NCBI RefSeq assembly: GCF_037076525.1
Contig: NZ_AP029018.1
Location: 1,488,001-1,552,000 of the forward strand
Length of the DNA stretch: 64,000 nt
Origin: Selenomonas sp. TAMA-11512
GTDB lineage: Bacteria; Bacillota; Negativicutes; Selenomonadales; Selenomonadaceae
Direction: 5' to 3'
Made by a program: the position numbers and the translations under genes. The notes beneath the pieces are model-generated. The model had not been told where the DNA came from. It saw only the letters and a list, made by a program, of their open reading frames with translations, and did not search any database. Shown in pieces: positions 36,172 through 47,800 of the stretch. The number at the start of each line of letters is the position of its first letter. Position 1 is the first letter of the stretch.

Positions 36172-38217
36172 TTATACCTTTTTCCTTGTTTTCTTGGCGG
36201 GCAATTCACCCTCCAACTCGATAATCATATCACGAAGCTCGGCGGCGCGCTCAAATTCCAGCGCACGCGACGCTGCCTGCATCTCGAAAAGCAGCGACTT
36301 AAGAAGCGACTCTCGCTCCTTCTTTGTAAGCTTTTTCTTCTTGCTTCCGGTCTCGTATGCGCCCTTCGTCTCGGCAACAAGCGTCATTTCGATAAGAGGT
36401 TTGACAGGTTTCCGTATCGTCTGCGGCACCATGCCGTGTTCCTTGTTAAATGTCTCCTGCACCGCGCGGCGACGCTCTGTCTCATCGATGGCTCGGCGCA
36501 TGGAGTCCGTGATGCGATCGGCATACATGATGACCTTGCCGTTCGCATTGCGCGCGGCGCGTCCGATGGTCTGTATAAGAGATGTATCCGATCGCAGAAA
36601 TCCCTCCTTGTCCGCGTCAAGAATGGCAACGAGCGAAACCTCCGGCATATCAAGTCCCTCGCGAAGGAGATTGATGCCAACGAGCACATCGAACTCTCCT
36701 GCCCGAAGATCATGAATGATCTCCGCACGCTCAATGGTCGCAATATCGGAGTGCAGATAACGCACGCGCACCTGCATTTCTTTTAAATACTCGGTCAGGT
36801 TCTCCGCCATCTTCTTCGTCAATGTCGTGACGAGAACACGCTCATCCTTTTGTGCACGAACACGTATTTCCGAAAGAAGATCATCCATCTGCCCGGCAAG
36901 CGGGCGGACTTCAATGTTCGGATCGAGGAGCCCCGTCGGCCGAATAATCTGTGACACCACCTGCTGCGCCTGCTCCAACTCATACTTTGCCGGCGTCGCC
37001 GAGACGTATATAATCTGATTGATGCGTTCGACGAACTCCTCAAAGGAGAGCGGGCGATTATCAAAGGCGGACGGCAGACGAAACCCGTTGTCCACGAGGG
37101 ACACCTTGCGCGAACGATCGCCGTTCAGCATGGCACGAATCTGCGGCATCGTAACGTGCGACTCATCTATGACGATGAGAAAATCCTCCGGGAAGTAGTC
37201 CAACAGCGTATACGGCGCATCCCCTGCGTTCCGATGTGTGAGGTGCCGTGAATAGTTCTCGATGCCGGAGCAGTATCCCATCTCCTGCATCATCTCCAGA
37301 TCATAGTGCGTACGCTGCTCAATGCGCTGCGCCTCCAAGAGCTTTTCTTCGGAACGAAACTTTGCGGCCTGTGACTCGAGTTCCGCCTCGATATCCCGCA
37401 TAGCGATTTCCATATCTTCCCGCTTCGTGACATAGTGCGATGCGGGAAAAATCATAGAGTGTGTTCTCTCGCCGTAAGTCTCTCCCGTCACAACGTCAAA
37501 CTCAACGATGCGGTCGACCTCATCCCCAAAGAGTTCAATCCGAACAGCTCGTTGATTATATCCCGCGGGAAACACCTCGATGACATCACCGCGCACGCGG
37601 AAGCGGCCGCGCTCAAAGGCAATATCATTTCTCTCATACTGTATCTGGACGAGCTTGCGCAGAATAAAATCCCTCTCAACCTCTTGCCCCTTGTGAAGTG
37701 ACAGCACCATTTCATAGTAGCTCTCCGGAGAACCCAGACCGTAAATGCACGATACCGAGGCGACGATGATGACATCCCTTCGCTCAAAGAGCGAGCACGT
37801 CGCCGAATGGCGAAGCTCATCAATCTCATCATTGATCGACGCATCCTTCTCGATGTAGGTATCCGTCTGCGTGACATACGCTTCCGGCTGGTAGTAGTCG
37901 TAATAACTGACAAAGTAACCGACATAGTTCTTCGGAAAAAAAGATTTGAACTCACTGGCAAGCTGCGCTGCAAGTGTCTTGTTGTGCGCAATGACGAGCG
38001 TGGGCTTTTGCACCTTCTCAATGACCTTCGCGATGGTATACGTCTTTCCGGTACCGGTCGCACCGAGAAGCACCTGTGCTTCCTGCCCGTTCTCTATCCC
38101 CATGGCGAGATCTTCAATTGCCTTCGGCTGGTCGCCCATCGGCGAAAAAGGCGCCACGACCTCGAACGGCACCTCTGTATCAAATTGCATTGTATTCAGC
38201 TTTGGAACCATAGCCAT
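36172..38217 (-). CDS. uvrB: Excinuclease ABC subunit B
   Basis: Helicase-like damage-verification subunit, about 681 residues. The start [19 protein letters not shown] and Walker [15 protein letters not shown] are standard, as are the beta-hairpin [20 protein letters not shown] and the helicase motif near RYLHSDI. The C-terminal UVR motif for UvrC binding ([24 protein letters not shown]) is present. Candidate starts are GTG 38226 and ATG 38217, 38211 and 38190; AGGTGA stands best before 38217. UvrA lies one base downstream. No convincing LexA box was found upstream. Confidence 0.96.
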   Translation of the reverse strand: MAMVPKLNTMQFDTEVPFEVVAPFSPMGDQPKAIEDLAMGIENGQEAQVLLGATGTGKTYTIAKVIEKVQKPTLVIAHNKTLAAQLASEFKSFFPKNYVGYFVSYYDYYQPEAYVTQTDTYIEKDASINDEIDELRHSATCSLFERRDVIIVASVSCIYGLGSPESYYEMVLSLHKGQEVERDFILRKLVQIQYERNDIAFERGRFRVRGDVIEVFPAGYNQRAVRIELFGDEVDRIVEFDVVTGETYGERTHSMIFPASHYVTKREDMEIAMRDIEAELESQAAKFRSEEKLLEAQRIEQRTHYDLEMMQEMGYCSGIENYSRHLTHRNAGDAPYTLLDYFPEDFLIVIDESHVTMPQIRAMLNGDRSRKVSLVDNGFRLPSAFDNRPLSFEEFVERINQIIYVSATPAKYELEQAQQVVSQIIRPTGLLDPNIEVRPLAGQMDDLLSEIRVRAQKDERVLVTTLTKKMAENLTEYLKEMQVRVRYLHSDIATIERAEIIHDLRAGEFDVLVGINLLREGLDMPEVSLVAILDADKEGFLRSDTSLIQTIGRAARNANGKVIMYADRITDSMRRAIDETERRRAVQETFNKEHGMVPQTIRKPVKPLIEMTLVAETKGAYETGSKKKKLTKKERESLLKSLLFEMQAASRALEFERAAELRDMIIELEGELPAKKTRKKV

Positions 38218-38540
38218 CGTATTCACCTGTGTGTCTATAACTCAAAAAAATATTCTCCCCTATAAGGATGAAGGCAGACAAGTAACAGTCGGTGCGTATA
38301 ATCTTTCGCTTTACCCTTCAGGAGTATTGCCTGCGGCAATATTTCCGAACACGCGCGTTATAAAAATATCACTTTATTATAGTCTATAAAATGGATTTAG
38401 GCTAGAGAAAAACATGGATTATTCCGCCTCATCTTCCTGCATGTCCACTCACCATCGGTTCTCTATTCGTCTTCTCGTGAACAGAAGACAGTAAAAAACC
38501 GTCGCTGAACACGACAGTTCTTTCACCATATTCTCTTTCA
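38218..38540 (-). other. Gene-free stretch between patatin and uvrB
   Basis: About 320 bases without a supported gene. It holds the patatin terminator, a second perfect 7-bp hairpin at 38469-38489 (GTCTTCT/AGAAGAC), a hairpin TATTGCC-TGC-GGCAATA at 38325-38341 followed by TTT, and an A/T-rich tract (about 38355-38390) with a minus-strand TATAAT that may promote uvrBA. No clear -35 element accompanies it. Confidence 0.5.
38497..38519 (-). terminator. Terminator after the patatin gene
   Basis: On the minus strand AACTGTCG pairs with CGACGGTT with one T-G wobble and a loop of 7 bases, followed by TTTTT. Confidence 0.65.
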
Positions 38541-39356
38541 TCACCTAAATAAGCCCGATTGAATCTTTTCCTGCATTGCTTGTTTGCCCAATGCGATCCG
38601 ACGCTTTTGCGTCTGTTTTGTAAAGTCAAGTCTCCCCGGGAGATCATACTCCTCCATGGGCGGCCGTATCTCAACGATATCCGCATCCGGATAATCACTC
38701 GTCTTGATTTCGCTCGTCGGCGTGGCATGTATGACAACGATGCGGCGTAATCCCGCCTCTTCGTAGATCATATTGATGGGCAGAGGCTGTGTCAGCACAC
38801 CGTCCCAATATACACGCCCATCCGCAAAGTGCATAGGTGCAGACAACACAGGCAGGCTTATGGATGCAGACAGCAGCACTCGTCGCATCTCCGCCGGATA
38901 GGAAAGAACGTTGACGGTCATCTCTTCTCCATTCGGGAAACCGGTCAAAGCAAGACCGCAAGTCCGGACAAGACTCACCCGAGCAAAATCCGCCCCCTGC
39001 ACGAGTCGGTCAAAGGACGCGCTTGATACGATGCCATGCTGCGTACGCGCTAAAAACTCTTCAAGCGACAAGTTTCGCAGGCCGGACATTTGCAGCAGGG
39101 AATAAATCTTCTCCAGTTTTTTGTTCGGCGGATTTTGTACCAGTTCAGGCATGCGTTCAAGCCAGATTTTCTCCGCCAGCTCCAACTCATCCAATGAAAA
39201 GAGCAGCGCATTGAGCCCGCCTAAGGAAGCACCGGCTGCCGCCTGAACGCTTCCATATAGACCGGCATCGACAATTGCTTGGCACGCGCCCAGCTGAAAA
39301 GCCAGGTTGCCGTTTCCGCCTGCAAATATTAAACCGAATTTCTCCTGTGGATACAT
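38541..39356 (-). CDS. Patatin-like phospholipase family protein
   Basis: A 271-residue serine hydrolase of the patatin/RssA type. The nucleophile elbow GASLGG (about residues 37-42) holds the catalytic Ser; YWDGVL (about 160) supplies the Asp of the dyad in the DG motif. The oxyanion-hole stretch is AGGNGN rather than the usual G-G-x-R/K-G. No signal peptide or membrane helix is seen, so it is probably cytoplasmic, acting on membrane lipids or acyl esters. ATG at 39356 is chosen; the frame continues to a TTG at 39389 with no binding site. It lies just behind the malic enzyme stop. Confidence 0.85.
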   Translation of the reverse strand: MYPQEKFGLIFAGGNGNLAFQLGACQAIVDAGLYGSVQAAAGASLGGLNALLFSLDELELAEKIWLERMPELVQNPPNKKLEKIYSLLQMSGLRNLSLEEFLARTQHGIVSSASFDRLVQGADFARVSLVRTCGLALTGFPNGEEMTVNVLSYPAEMRRVLLSASISLPVLSAPMHFADGRVYWDGVLTQPLPINMIYEEAGLRRIVVIHATPTSEIKTSDYPDADIVEIRPPMEEYDLPGRLDFTKQTQKRRIALGKQAMQEKIQSGLFR

Positions 39357-39392
39357 TGCTTCGTCACTCAACTTATTCACACAAATCAAAAA

Positions 39393-40628
39393 TCAATTCT
39401 GCACCGTAAGCTCTATGGTATGCTTCTCAACATCCTCCGGCGAGATATCCGTGCGCTGCGCAATCCCTGTATCCAGGGCAGCCTTCGCAACGGCTTTGGC
39501 GACAGCCGGCGCCACACGACGGTCAAGAGCACTTACAATCACGTGCTCTTCATCAAGCTCTTCCTCTCGGATAAGGGATGCGATGGCATGCGCTGCCGCC
39601 ACCTTCATCTCCTCATTGATGTCGGCAGCACGCACATCCATAGCGCCGCGGAAAATACCGGGAAATGCCAAGAGGTTATTGACCTGATTCGGGAAATCGG
39701 ATCGTCCTGTACAAACGACACGAGCACCGCTTTTCTTTGCAAGGTCCGGCATGATTTCAGGCGTTGGATTTGCCATGGCCATGATGATAGAATCCTTCGC
39801 CATGGACTTGACCATTTCCTCGGACAAGACATTGGCCTTTGATACTCCTATGAAAACATCCGCGCCCTTGAGGACATCGGCAAGAAGCCCTTTTTCCCGA
39901 CGAATATTCGTAATGGCCGCAATATCTGCCTTGTAGGGGTTCATATTCTCAGGGCGATCCTTATATATTGCACCCTCCGTGTCACAGAGTATAATGTTCT
40001 CCGCCCCCGTGCTCCGCACGAGCCGAGCAATCGCCATACCGGCTGCGCCGGCGCCGTTGATGACCACTTTCGTCTCAGGGAAATTCTTGCCCACAAGACG
40101 AAGCGCATTGATGAGTGCCGAAACAACGACAATCGCCGTGCCATGCTGATCATCATGCATGACAGGAATATTCATCGTCTTTCGGAGGCGCTTTTCGATA
40201 TCAAAGCACTCCGGGGCCTTGATATCTTCCAGATTGATCCCGCCAAACCCCGGCTCCATCATTTCAACCGCACGGCAAATCTCATCGACACTCGCGGATG
40301 CAAGACAAACAGGTACAGCCTCCACCCCGGCAAAGCCCATGAAAAGAGCCGCCTTTCCTTCCATGACGGGAAGACTGGCAGCCGGTCCGATATTGCCGAG
40401 TCCGAGAACAGCGGTGCCATTCGTCACAACAGCAACAAGATTACCCTTACCGGTATAGTCAAAGACTTTATCCGGATCTTCCTTGATGGCAAGGCAGGGT
40501 GCCGCGACACCGGGTGTATAGGCAAGCGTTAAATCGTGGGGAGAATTCAGCGATACGCGACTTTGCATGTCAATCTTTCCACGAAATTTTTTATGAAACT
40601 CCAGCGCTTCTCTATCTATATTTGTCAT
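39393..40628 (-). CDS. NAD(P)-dependent malic enzyme
   Basis: A 411-residue short-form malic enzyme converting malate to pyruvate and CO2. AYTPGVAAPCLAI (about 33-45) and DYTGKGNLVAVVTNGTAVLGLGNIGPAASLPVMEGKAALF (about 53-92) are the family blocks. VMHDDQHGTAIVV holds the metal-binding acids, and the nucleotide-binding motif is VINGAGAAGMAIARL (about 188-202). There is no C-terminal phosphotransacetylase-like domain, unlike MaeB of E. coli. Cofactor choice (NAD or NADP) cannot be fixed. A terminator precedes it, so it probably has its own promoter, with the patatin gene 36 bases downstream. Confidence 0.95.
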   Translation of the reverse strand: MTNIDREALEFHKKFRGKIDMQSRVSLNSPHDLTLAYTPGVAAPCLAIKEDPDKVFDYTGKGNLVAVVTNGTAVLGLGNIGPAASLPVMEGKAALFMGFAGVEAVPVCLASASVDEICRAVEMMEPGFGGINLEDIKAPECFDIEKRLRKTMNIPVMHDDQHGTAIVVVSALINALRLVGKNFPETKVVINGAGAAGMAIARLVRSTGAENIILCDTEGAIYKDRPENMNPYKADIAAITNIRREKGLLADVLKGADVFIGVSKANVLSEEMVKSMAKDSIIMAMANPTPEIMPDLAKKSGARVVCTGRSDFPNQVNNLLAFPGIFRGAMDVRAADINEEMKVAAAHAIASLIREEELDEEHVIVSALDRRVAPAVAKAVAKAALDTGIAQRTDISPEDVEKHTIELTVQN

Positions 40629-40665
40629 ATACTGCTTCCTTCCTCAAATAAGATAAAGTAAAAAA

Positions 40666-40696
40666 GAGAAGTTACAATTATTTATTGCAACTTCTC
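40666..40696 (-). terminator. Terminator after the DUF5348-like gene
   Basis: On the minus strand GAGAAGTT-G-CAAT pairs with ATTG-T-AACTTCTC around a 5-base loop, followed by TTTTTT. It lies between the small gene and the malic enzyme start. Confidence 0.75.
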
Positions 40697-40766
40697 CCTA
40701 TGATAATATAGACCTATTTTGTTTGTCAAATCCTATCGTACACAAATACTGTATACAAATTATCGA

Positions 40767-40985
40767 TTAGACATCAACACGAGCCGTGCAGCCAACTCCA
40801 TCACCGTAGTTGATTCCCTCCATGATCGGCTCCCCGTTCTTCTCTCCTATTCTTGCCTTGATCCATGTGTCGTTCAGAAAGATCTCCAACGCATCACCGA
40901 CATGGAGCGGATGCAGTTTATCCTTACCATTCTCAAAATACTGAAACATATACTGGTTTTTCTTCCAAACAATACTGCCTTCCAT
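40767..40985 (-). CDS. Small DUF5348-like protein
   Basis: A 72-residue acidic-to-neutral protein. The ATG at 40985 has GGAGGG seven bases upstream; a longer frame to 41096 overlaps the addA stop region without a binding site. The sequence MFQYFENGKDKLHPLHVGDALEIFLNDTWIKARIG resembles small beta-rich DUF5348 proteins, in which a GD-x-IEV strand precedes W-x-x-x-RI. No catalytic motif is seen. It follows addA by about 110 bases and has its own terminator. Confidence 0.6.
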   Translation of the reverse strand: MEGSIVWKKNQYMFQYFENGKDKLHPLHVGDALEIFLNDTWIKARIGEKNGEPIMEGINYGDGVGCTARVDV

Positions 40986-41092
40986 GTTCCATCCCTCCAA
41001 CCATAATGCGACATACCATACTGTACCTACACTAAGTATAGCACGACTTGCAAAAAACCGCCACATATCCGAATCATTTCGTTTCATACGCA

Positions 41093-44000
41093 TCAAAGCT
41101 GCACAGTCGTGCCGTCTTTCAACAAAACCAGGTAACTTTCACTGACACGGACGCCCAGCATATCTTCCACCGCTTCTCGATAGAGGTCTACCTGCACACG
41201 GTACTTCTCTTTGATATGACCGGGCTCGGTGTTCCAATCCGTCTTGTAATCCAAGAGGATATACTGTCCGTCCGTTTCTTGAAAGAGCACATCTATAACA
41301 CCTTGCAGAAATACTGTGGTCTTTTCATCGGCTGTATCGTAAAAGCGATTTGCCGGCAATGTACGGCTGAAGGGAAGCTCTCTCCATACGCGTTTTGCCT
41401 TCTGCAGACGATGTCCGACAGGCGATGAAAAAAATCTCTCCAGCTCACCAATCTTGACAGCGGCCAATTGTTCCTCCGTAAGGAACGCCTCCTGCTTAAG
41501 CCGCAGTAGCTCTTCCCGCAATCCGGCCTCATCCAGCTTGTGCTGTAAAGATATATGCTGCAGCACGTTATGAAGCAAGCTGCCGTATTCATCTGCGCGC
41601 ATTCCGCTTTTTTCCTGTAAAAAGGCAGGTCGGCGAAAATCCTCTTCCGTCTTCGGTTTTGGAAGATTCATGGTCATTGGAAAGAGACTCCATAGGTCCT
41701 CATCCGGAGACTGCTCCCCTTGTCCGGCAGCACGCCGTTTGATCTCTGATACCGTAATCTTAGAGGCGATCTCTCCGCTCTCTTTATACGGATACTGCCA
41801 GGACAGAATCCTTGTGATTGAATCCATATCCGCATCTTGCAAGGGCGTCCGATGCTCCATTGCCCGCAGCGTGTCATCGGCTTTATGATCTTCTATGGTC
41901 TCCGGCTTCACCTCTATTGCGGGAATAATGTCGACCTTCCACCGGCAATCATCCACATCCTGCACACGCGCATATTGCATCACATCTGCAGATAATTTGC
42001 GGAGGGGCTCTCCGTCCTCATGACGGACAACGCACATCCCAATCCAGTCCAGATAGCTCCTTGCATCAAGCACCGCATAGCCGGGCAATTCACGCGCACT
42101 CCGATCGGCAAAGCGGCACCAACGCGTCGCCCTTTTCCCCATCTTTTTTAAAGATCCGACAAGGATGAGTTTTTCCCGAGCACGCGTCAAAGCAACATAG
42201 AGAATGCGCAGCTCTTCCGCTTTGCTTTCCTCCATGATTTTCAATGCCACGGCTTCTCTTGCAATTGTCGAATACTGCATCGATTTTTTCCTGTCGGTTA
42301 TATAACACCCCAACCCAAGCTCGCGATGAAGGAGAAAGTCACCCGTTGTATCCTGCAGGTTAATCCTTTTATCTAAATCTGCCAAGAAAACGATTGGAAA
42401 CTCCAGCCCCTTACTCTTGTGTATCGTCATGACGCGGACGACATCCTCTCCTTCTCCGAGCGTTCTTGCCGACGAAAGATCGGTATCCAGCTGCTGCAGC
42501 CGCTCTACATAGCGAAGAAAGCGGAAAAGTCCTCGATAATTTGTGTCTTCATAATCCGCTGCGCGGTCTGAGAGCATGCGAAGATTCGCCTGCCTCAGCA
42601 ATCCGCCGGGGAGTCCGCCGGCATATTCATAGTACCCCGTATCCCGATAGAGCTGCCAGATGAGTTCCGGCACACTGACACGCCGCGCAAGAATACGCCA
42701 TGTTCTCAGCTGCCTTAGGAATGCCCCGATTTTTTCCCGCGCCGATTCCTCTATTGTGCTTCCCACACCTCCGGCTTTGATGAGTGCGGCAAAAAGATCA
42801 TCTTCTCGCTCCTCCATGCGGATGACGGCCAATTCTTCCAGTGAAAGTCCTACGATCGGAGAGTGCAGAACTGCTGCCAACGGAATATCTTGACGGGCAT
42901 TGTCGATAACCGCCAGGAGAGCGAGCATAATACGAACTTCTGTCTGCTCAAAATAGCCGCCGTTTGTCACGGCAAAAGCAGGGATACCAAAGCCCCGCAG
43001 GGCCTCTATCAGGATTTCCCCTTTGTCCTTCACAGATCGTAAGAGAATCGCCACGTCGCGCCATACCATAGGGCGATACGATTCACTGCGCTTATCATAG
43101 ACTTGCGTTCCCCTACACTTCAAGTCATACAGTCGCTTTGCAATCTCTACGGCCTCAAGCTCAAAGCCTTCCAGATCCTCTCCATTCGTATCCTCCTGTG
43201 CAGGAGACTGCGGGCTCTCTGCCTCCTCCGACGATGACCTCTCTGCCGCAGTTTCATTGTCCTGATCAATCAGGACAAGCTCCGCTTCCGGCGGCAGCAA
43301 GCTGTCGCCGGCCGGATATTCAAGCCCCGGATGAAGCGATGCGGCATCGTCGTATGCAAGTTCCATCGTTTCTTCCTGCATCAGCTGCGCAAATAGAAAG
43401 TTGACAGCTCGCAAGACATCGCTTCGGCTTCGAAAATTCTCCTTTAACACAATGCGCTTGGAGAGCTTCTCCTCTTGCGGATACCGCCGGTACTTATCCA
43501 AAAAAAGGCTCGGATCCGCCAAGCGGAAGCGATATATACTCTGCTTTACGTCACCGACCGTGAACAGGTTATCGCCTCGTGTAACAAGCTGCAAAATCGC
43601 TTCCTGCACACCATTTGTATCCTGATATTCATCGACCATGACCTCTTGGTACTTCTCTCTCAGTGCCAATGCCGCCTTCGACGGCTTCAGTCCGTCCGGT
43701 GCGCTGCTTTCATCGAGTAAAATCGCAAGCGCGAAATGCTCCAAATCGCCGAAATCCGCTACACCTTTTTCCTGCTTTTTGATTCGGTACGCATGGCGGA
43801 AGTCAATGACAACCTTAACAACTGCCGAGGCGGTTGACTGCAGTGCACGCAGATCATCTAAGAGCTCTTCTTCAGATGTGCAAAAATAACGCTTGACAAG
43901 ACTGTCAAAGGTCTCTTTAATATTATCTTTCAGCGCCTTAAAAGGTTCCTTGAGCTCATCCGGAGTTCCCTTTGGAGCCCCTTTCAATGCGGGAAACTTC

Positions 44001-44821
44001 CTTTTAAAAACACTGCCGATCGCGTCCCATTTTCCGTCGTACAATGCCGATTCCGCGTCACGAATCAACATCTCAATTTCGACGCGGGTGTTCTCATAAA
44101 AGTTCGCATTGAGGAGCGACGCCTTCTCCTTCCACGCATCATGTTCTCCCCGTATGCGCTCCATGCTCAGCTTCAAATCGCGAAGAATACTCTCTCCCCA
44201 CGCAGTGTCGAAAATGGTGACATCCTCCGCCAGCGAAAAGCGGGTGCTTAACGACATAAGCCACGCCTCCAGAAACGGCTGACTTTCGGAGAAGGTGAAG
44301 AGACGATTGACGAGCGCATGGAGCCTGTCATCCCCGCGCTCTGATCCGTATGTCTCCGCAAGGTACAGGAAATCGCTGTCGCATTCCTCGTAATAGCGTT
44401 CAAAGAGCTCTTCCATCGTCTCCTGCTTTAAAAGACGTATCTCCTGCTCTCCTGCCAGGCGGAATTTGGGATCCATGTGGATCGAAGCAAAATTTCTCCG
44501 TATCACGGTTTGGCAGAAGGAGTGCATGGTGGAAATGGAGGCATTTGATAAAAGAGCCAGCTGTTTTTTTACGTTTTTATCCCCGGGATTCTTTTCCTGC
44601 TCCTTTACAAGCGCAGCCTCGATGCGCTCACGCATTTCAGCTGCCGCTGCATTCGTGAACGTAACGACAAGCAGCTTATCCACATCCAGCGTTCCATCCA
44701 TGATTTGGCGTATGATGCGCTCCACGAGCACAGCTGTCTTTCCGGAGCCTGCCGCTGCTGCGACTAACAGATTCTTTCCTTTTGTTTCAATGGCGTCCCT
44801 CTGTGCATCCGACCACCTCAT
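41093..44821 (-). CDS. addA: ATP-dependent helicase/nuclease subunit A
   Basis: A 1242-residue subunit of the AddAB double-strand break processing complex. N-terminal UvrD-type helicase: Walker A AAAAGSGKTAVLVERI (about 17-32), VDEYQDTNGVQ (motif II), VMTIHKSKGLEFPIVFLADLD (motif V) and ALTRAREKLILVG (motif VI). The C-terminal RecB-type nuclease carries YILLDYKTDW near residue 1190, with the conserved acids and Lys. The start overlaps the addB stop by four bases. Length matches Firmicutes AddA. Confidence 0.97.
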   Translation of the reverse strand: MRWSDAQRDAIETKGKNLLVAAAAGSGKTAVLVERIIRQIMDGTLDVDKLLVVTFTNAAAAEMRERIEAALVKEQEKNPGDKNVKKQLALLSNASISTMHSFCQTVIRRNFASIHMDPKFRLAGEQEIRLLKQETMEELFERYYEECDSDFLYLAETYGSERGDDRLHALVNRLFTFSESQPFLEAWLMSLSTRFSLAEDVTIFDTAWGESILRDLKLSMERIRGEHDAWKEKASLLNANFYENTRVEIEMLIRDAESALYDGKWDAIGSVFKRKFPALKGAPKGTPDELKEPFKALKDNIKETFDSLVKRYFCTSEEELLDDLRALQSTASAVVKVVIDFRHAYRIKKQEKGVADFGDLEHFALAILLDESSAPDGLKPSKAALALREKYQEVMVDEYQDTNGVQEAILQLVTRGDNLFTVGDVKQSIYRFRLADPSLFLDKYRRYPQEEKLSKRIVLKENFRSRSDVLRAVNFLFAQLMQEETMELAYDDAASLHPGLEYPAGDSLLPPEAELVLIDQDNETAAERSSSEEAESPQSPAQEDTNGEDLEGFELEAVEIAKRLYDLKCRGTQVYDKRSESYRPMVWRDVAILLRSVKDKGEILIEALRGFGIPAFAVTNGGYFEQTEVRIMLALLAVIDNARQDIPLAAVLHSPIVGLSLEELAVIRMEEREDDLFAALIKAGGVGSTIEESAREKIGAFLRQLRTWRILARRVSVPELIWQLYRDTGYYEYAGGLPGGLLRQANLRMLSDRAADYEDTNYRGLFRFLRYVERLQQLDTDLSSARTLGEGEDVVRVMTIHKSKGLEFPIVFLADLDKRINLQDTTGDFLLHRELGLGCYITDRKKSMQYSTIAREAVALKIMEESKAEELRILYVALTRAREKLILVGSLKKMGKRATRWCRFADRSARELPGYAVLDARSYLDWIGMCVVRHEDGEPLRKLSADVMQYARVQDVDDCRWKVDIIPAIEVKPETIEDHKADDTLRAMEHRTPLQDADMDSITRILSWQYPYKESGEIASKITVSEIKRRAAGQGEQSPDEDLWSLFPMTMNLPKPKTEEDFRRPAFLQEKSGMRADEYGSLLHNVLQHISLQHKLDEAGLREELLRLKQEAFLTEEQLAAVKIGELERFFSSPVGHRLQKAKRVWRELPFSRTLPANRFYDTADEKTTVFLQGVIDVLFQETDGQYILLDYKTDWNTEPGHIKEKYRVQVDLYREAVEDMLGVRVSESYLVLLKDGTTVQL

Positions 44822-47800
44822 TGACTCACCTTCTTTTTCTCCTTAAGCGATGTCATAATTTCCTGATCCGTAAGAGATACACATTCCTTGTACTGCATAC
44901 CCGGCAGGATCGGATCAAAACCGCACAGCACCTGATAGGAACAATGCGCACACGGCGTTTTGCCCTTCAATCGATACGGCTCCGCTTTCACCTCGCCGGA
45001 CAGGATACGATTGCCTATCCTTTGCAGGAGATTTTCCGTATAGTCCAACAGCATTGCAAACTGTTCCGTCGTTCGTATGCTTGGTGCGCTTCGAGCGTCA
45101 ATCCCGCCATGGACTTTTAATGCAACGCGAATGTATTTCTGATCCGGGTCGATGGAACGAATGACCTCTTCATCTGCTGTCACCCAGCCGGGCATACGCA
45201 ATTCCTGCATCAGTTTTTTCTCAACCTCTCCGTCACTGAGGCGGTATGGGTTCGTTATCAACGGATTTTTCAGGAAACAGTACAGCATTGCCGCCGGCAG
45301 GATCTCACCTTCTTCTCGCTTTAAATACGACCACTCAACCAGCAGGTAGGTAAGCAGCTGCAGCTTCAAACCGTAGTAGACCTCTAAGAGGTTGATGTAT
45401 GCCTGCCCTGTCTTGTAATCGATGATCATGAAGTAACGTCCGTCCTCGCTCCGGTCCACGCGATCGATCTGCCCGCGGATTTCCAATCGATAGCCGGCCT
45501 CAAGCCGATAGGAAAGCGGCGGCAGCCCATGAATCCCCATACCGAAGGATTGCTCAAATGCCGTCGGGTGAAACTTGCTGACGCGGTCAAACGAAATCAA
45601 CCGTAAAACGGCACGCTCCGCCAAGATTTCAATGCGTGTCAGCAAATGTTGATACTGGGCTGTGCTCAACAGCAATTCATTCTGCAGCTTGGGCGCCAGC
45701 TCACGAGTCAGCCGCGCGGACAGTTCAGCCCCTTCCGCATCGCTGAGCTCCCCCCAGCTTCGCCCCGTCATCGCCAGCTCTTCGCCGAAGGATTTTAGCA
45801 CACCGTGCAAAAGCACGCCCAGGTCGGGCGCCTGAAATGTCCTCTCCTGCCGCTCCTTTAAATCCAATCCATACCGGGCAAAGTGACGAAACGGACACGC
45901 TTGAAAGGCTTCGAAACGCGTCACGCTCCCGCCAAGCTTTCCATTCTTCGTGTAAAGCGCAGAGGCCGTCTCCGGCAACAGCGCGGATGCGTCGCCGCGA
46001 GAAAAAAATCCTTTCAACACCTGCTCCAAAAGTGAGCGCCGGTCACTCGCAAGCCCCCAATTATAGACAGCCTTCCACACAGGGTCTAAAACGCGTGCCT
46101 CGCGGCAGCCTCTGAGAGCGGAGGCAAAAGCCGAAATTGCCTGCCGCCCTTCGGCGACGCGCAGCACATCCTGTCTTTCCGCGACATCCAGCTGCAGCGA
46201 CAAGAAGCTTACCCCAGGCAGCAGCTTACGGATACGATGAATGAGTGAAGACGGCAAGAGAGCCCCGCCCTCACTGTCTGCCAGGGCATAGGAAAACGCC
46301 GTGTACTCTCGTCCGGCAGTAAAGGCATCGTAGACAGCGAATCGTTCACCCAAGCTTGCTTCCGCCGCTCCCGTCGGCAGCTCGAATCCCGCCTCGGACA
46401 GATGCAGCCGATCCGCGTCGGTTAGAAGCCCCTTCTCATGCATGCGTCGAGGCATAATCCCTTCATTGACGCCTAAGATATAAACAGCGCGCGCGTTCTC
46501 TATGCTGTGCTGATCAAAAGGTGCAACCGTCACATAGTCAATGCCCGGAGGTATCATCGAAATCATAAGACCATCCAGACCGTCCTCCAGGATTTCGAGA
46601 TACATCCTGCAGGAAATTTCTTCATCACCGGCAGTTTCCACCAGCTGATCAAAAAGCTCCATCACCTTATTCCACATCTGCCGATGTTCTCTTGCCTCCG
46701 CAAGCTTTCCCTCTTTCTCTGCCGTCTCAGCCCACCCGGACAGTATCTCCGGCACCTTTAGACTGCAAATATATTGATAGAGCGCATGCGTTCTTTCACG
46801 TACCGTCTTGGCTTTCTGCATCCCCTCCTGTAATTCGGCAAGCGGCTTAACCACCTTGCGACGAAGGTAATTAACTTCCGTGAGACGCTCATCGGATGAT
46901 GTCTCCTCCAGTGTATCCTCATCGTCCAAGCTGTATCTCGTTTTCCAATACCACGGCTCTTCCATCGTCCACCGTTTGCCGCGGATACCGAACGTAATGG
47001 CATAATTTTCGAGACGGTCGATCTGCTCTCGTGTCAGTGGGAAGAAGTCCGTTTTCAACGCACGGAACACAGCTTCGTATGGCCATCTCTGTATGACCTC
47101 GAAGCTCGATCGAATCAACTCCGAGAGCGGATGGTGCACGACGGCGCGTTTTTTATCCTCATAGAAGGGAATACTGTAATCCTCCAGAATAAAAGGCAAT
47201 GCCGCATAGACAGCGTCATCCCGCACAAGAATTGCAATATCTTGATACCGAAATCCGTTCTCTCGCACAAGTCGCAGTATATCTGCAGCAACCGTCTCCA
47301 ACTCAAGCCTGCGTGTAGCCGTCTCAAAAATCTGCACGCCCGTCGTGTCAGACGCCTTCGTACGCACACTGTAGAGCTGTTCTTCCACAGCTCGCAAAGC
47401 AGGTGCGGTAAATCGCCGTATGCTTTTGCACACTGTCTTTTTTGCAGGTATTTGAAGCTCCTGCGCCAGCTTCTCCAAACTCTGCAGCGTTCTCCACTGA
47501 CGAAAGAACAGACCGGCTTCCCGATCTTCCGGCAAATCATTCGGATCCAGTGTCAGCGCAATGTGTACAGCCTTGGCTCTTTTACACAGCGCTGCAAGCA
47601 CACGTCTCTCCATCGGATTGAAAAAAATAAAACCGTCAACCCATATTTCTACATTTTTTAAGAGTTCAGACTTCGGTATTTGCTTGATTAAGAGCTCAAA
47701 GAGATCTGTACTGTCATCAAAATGTCCCTGCATCTTCTCGCGAAAACAGCGATACAGCAAAGCAAAATCCGCCAATTTTTGCTTCAGATAATCATCCTGA

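Noticed and set aside
38218-38540. Possible LexA box (CGAACACGCGCGTT, about 38345-38358) upstream of uvrB
   Set aside because: The spacing between the GAAC and GTT halves is six bases rather than four, so it does not fit the Gram-positive CGAAC-N4-GTTCG form.
39356-39389. Longer patatin protein starting at TTG 39389
   Set aside because: No ribosome binding site precedes it and the added residues are not conserved in the family opening.
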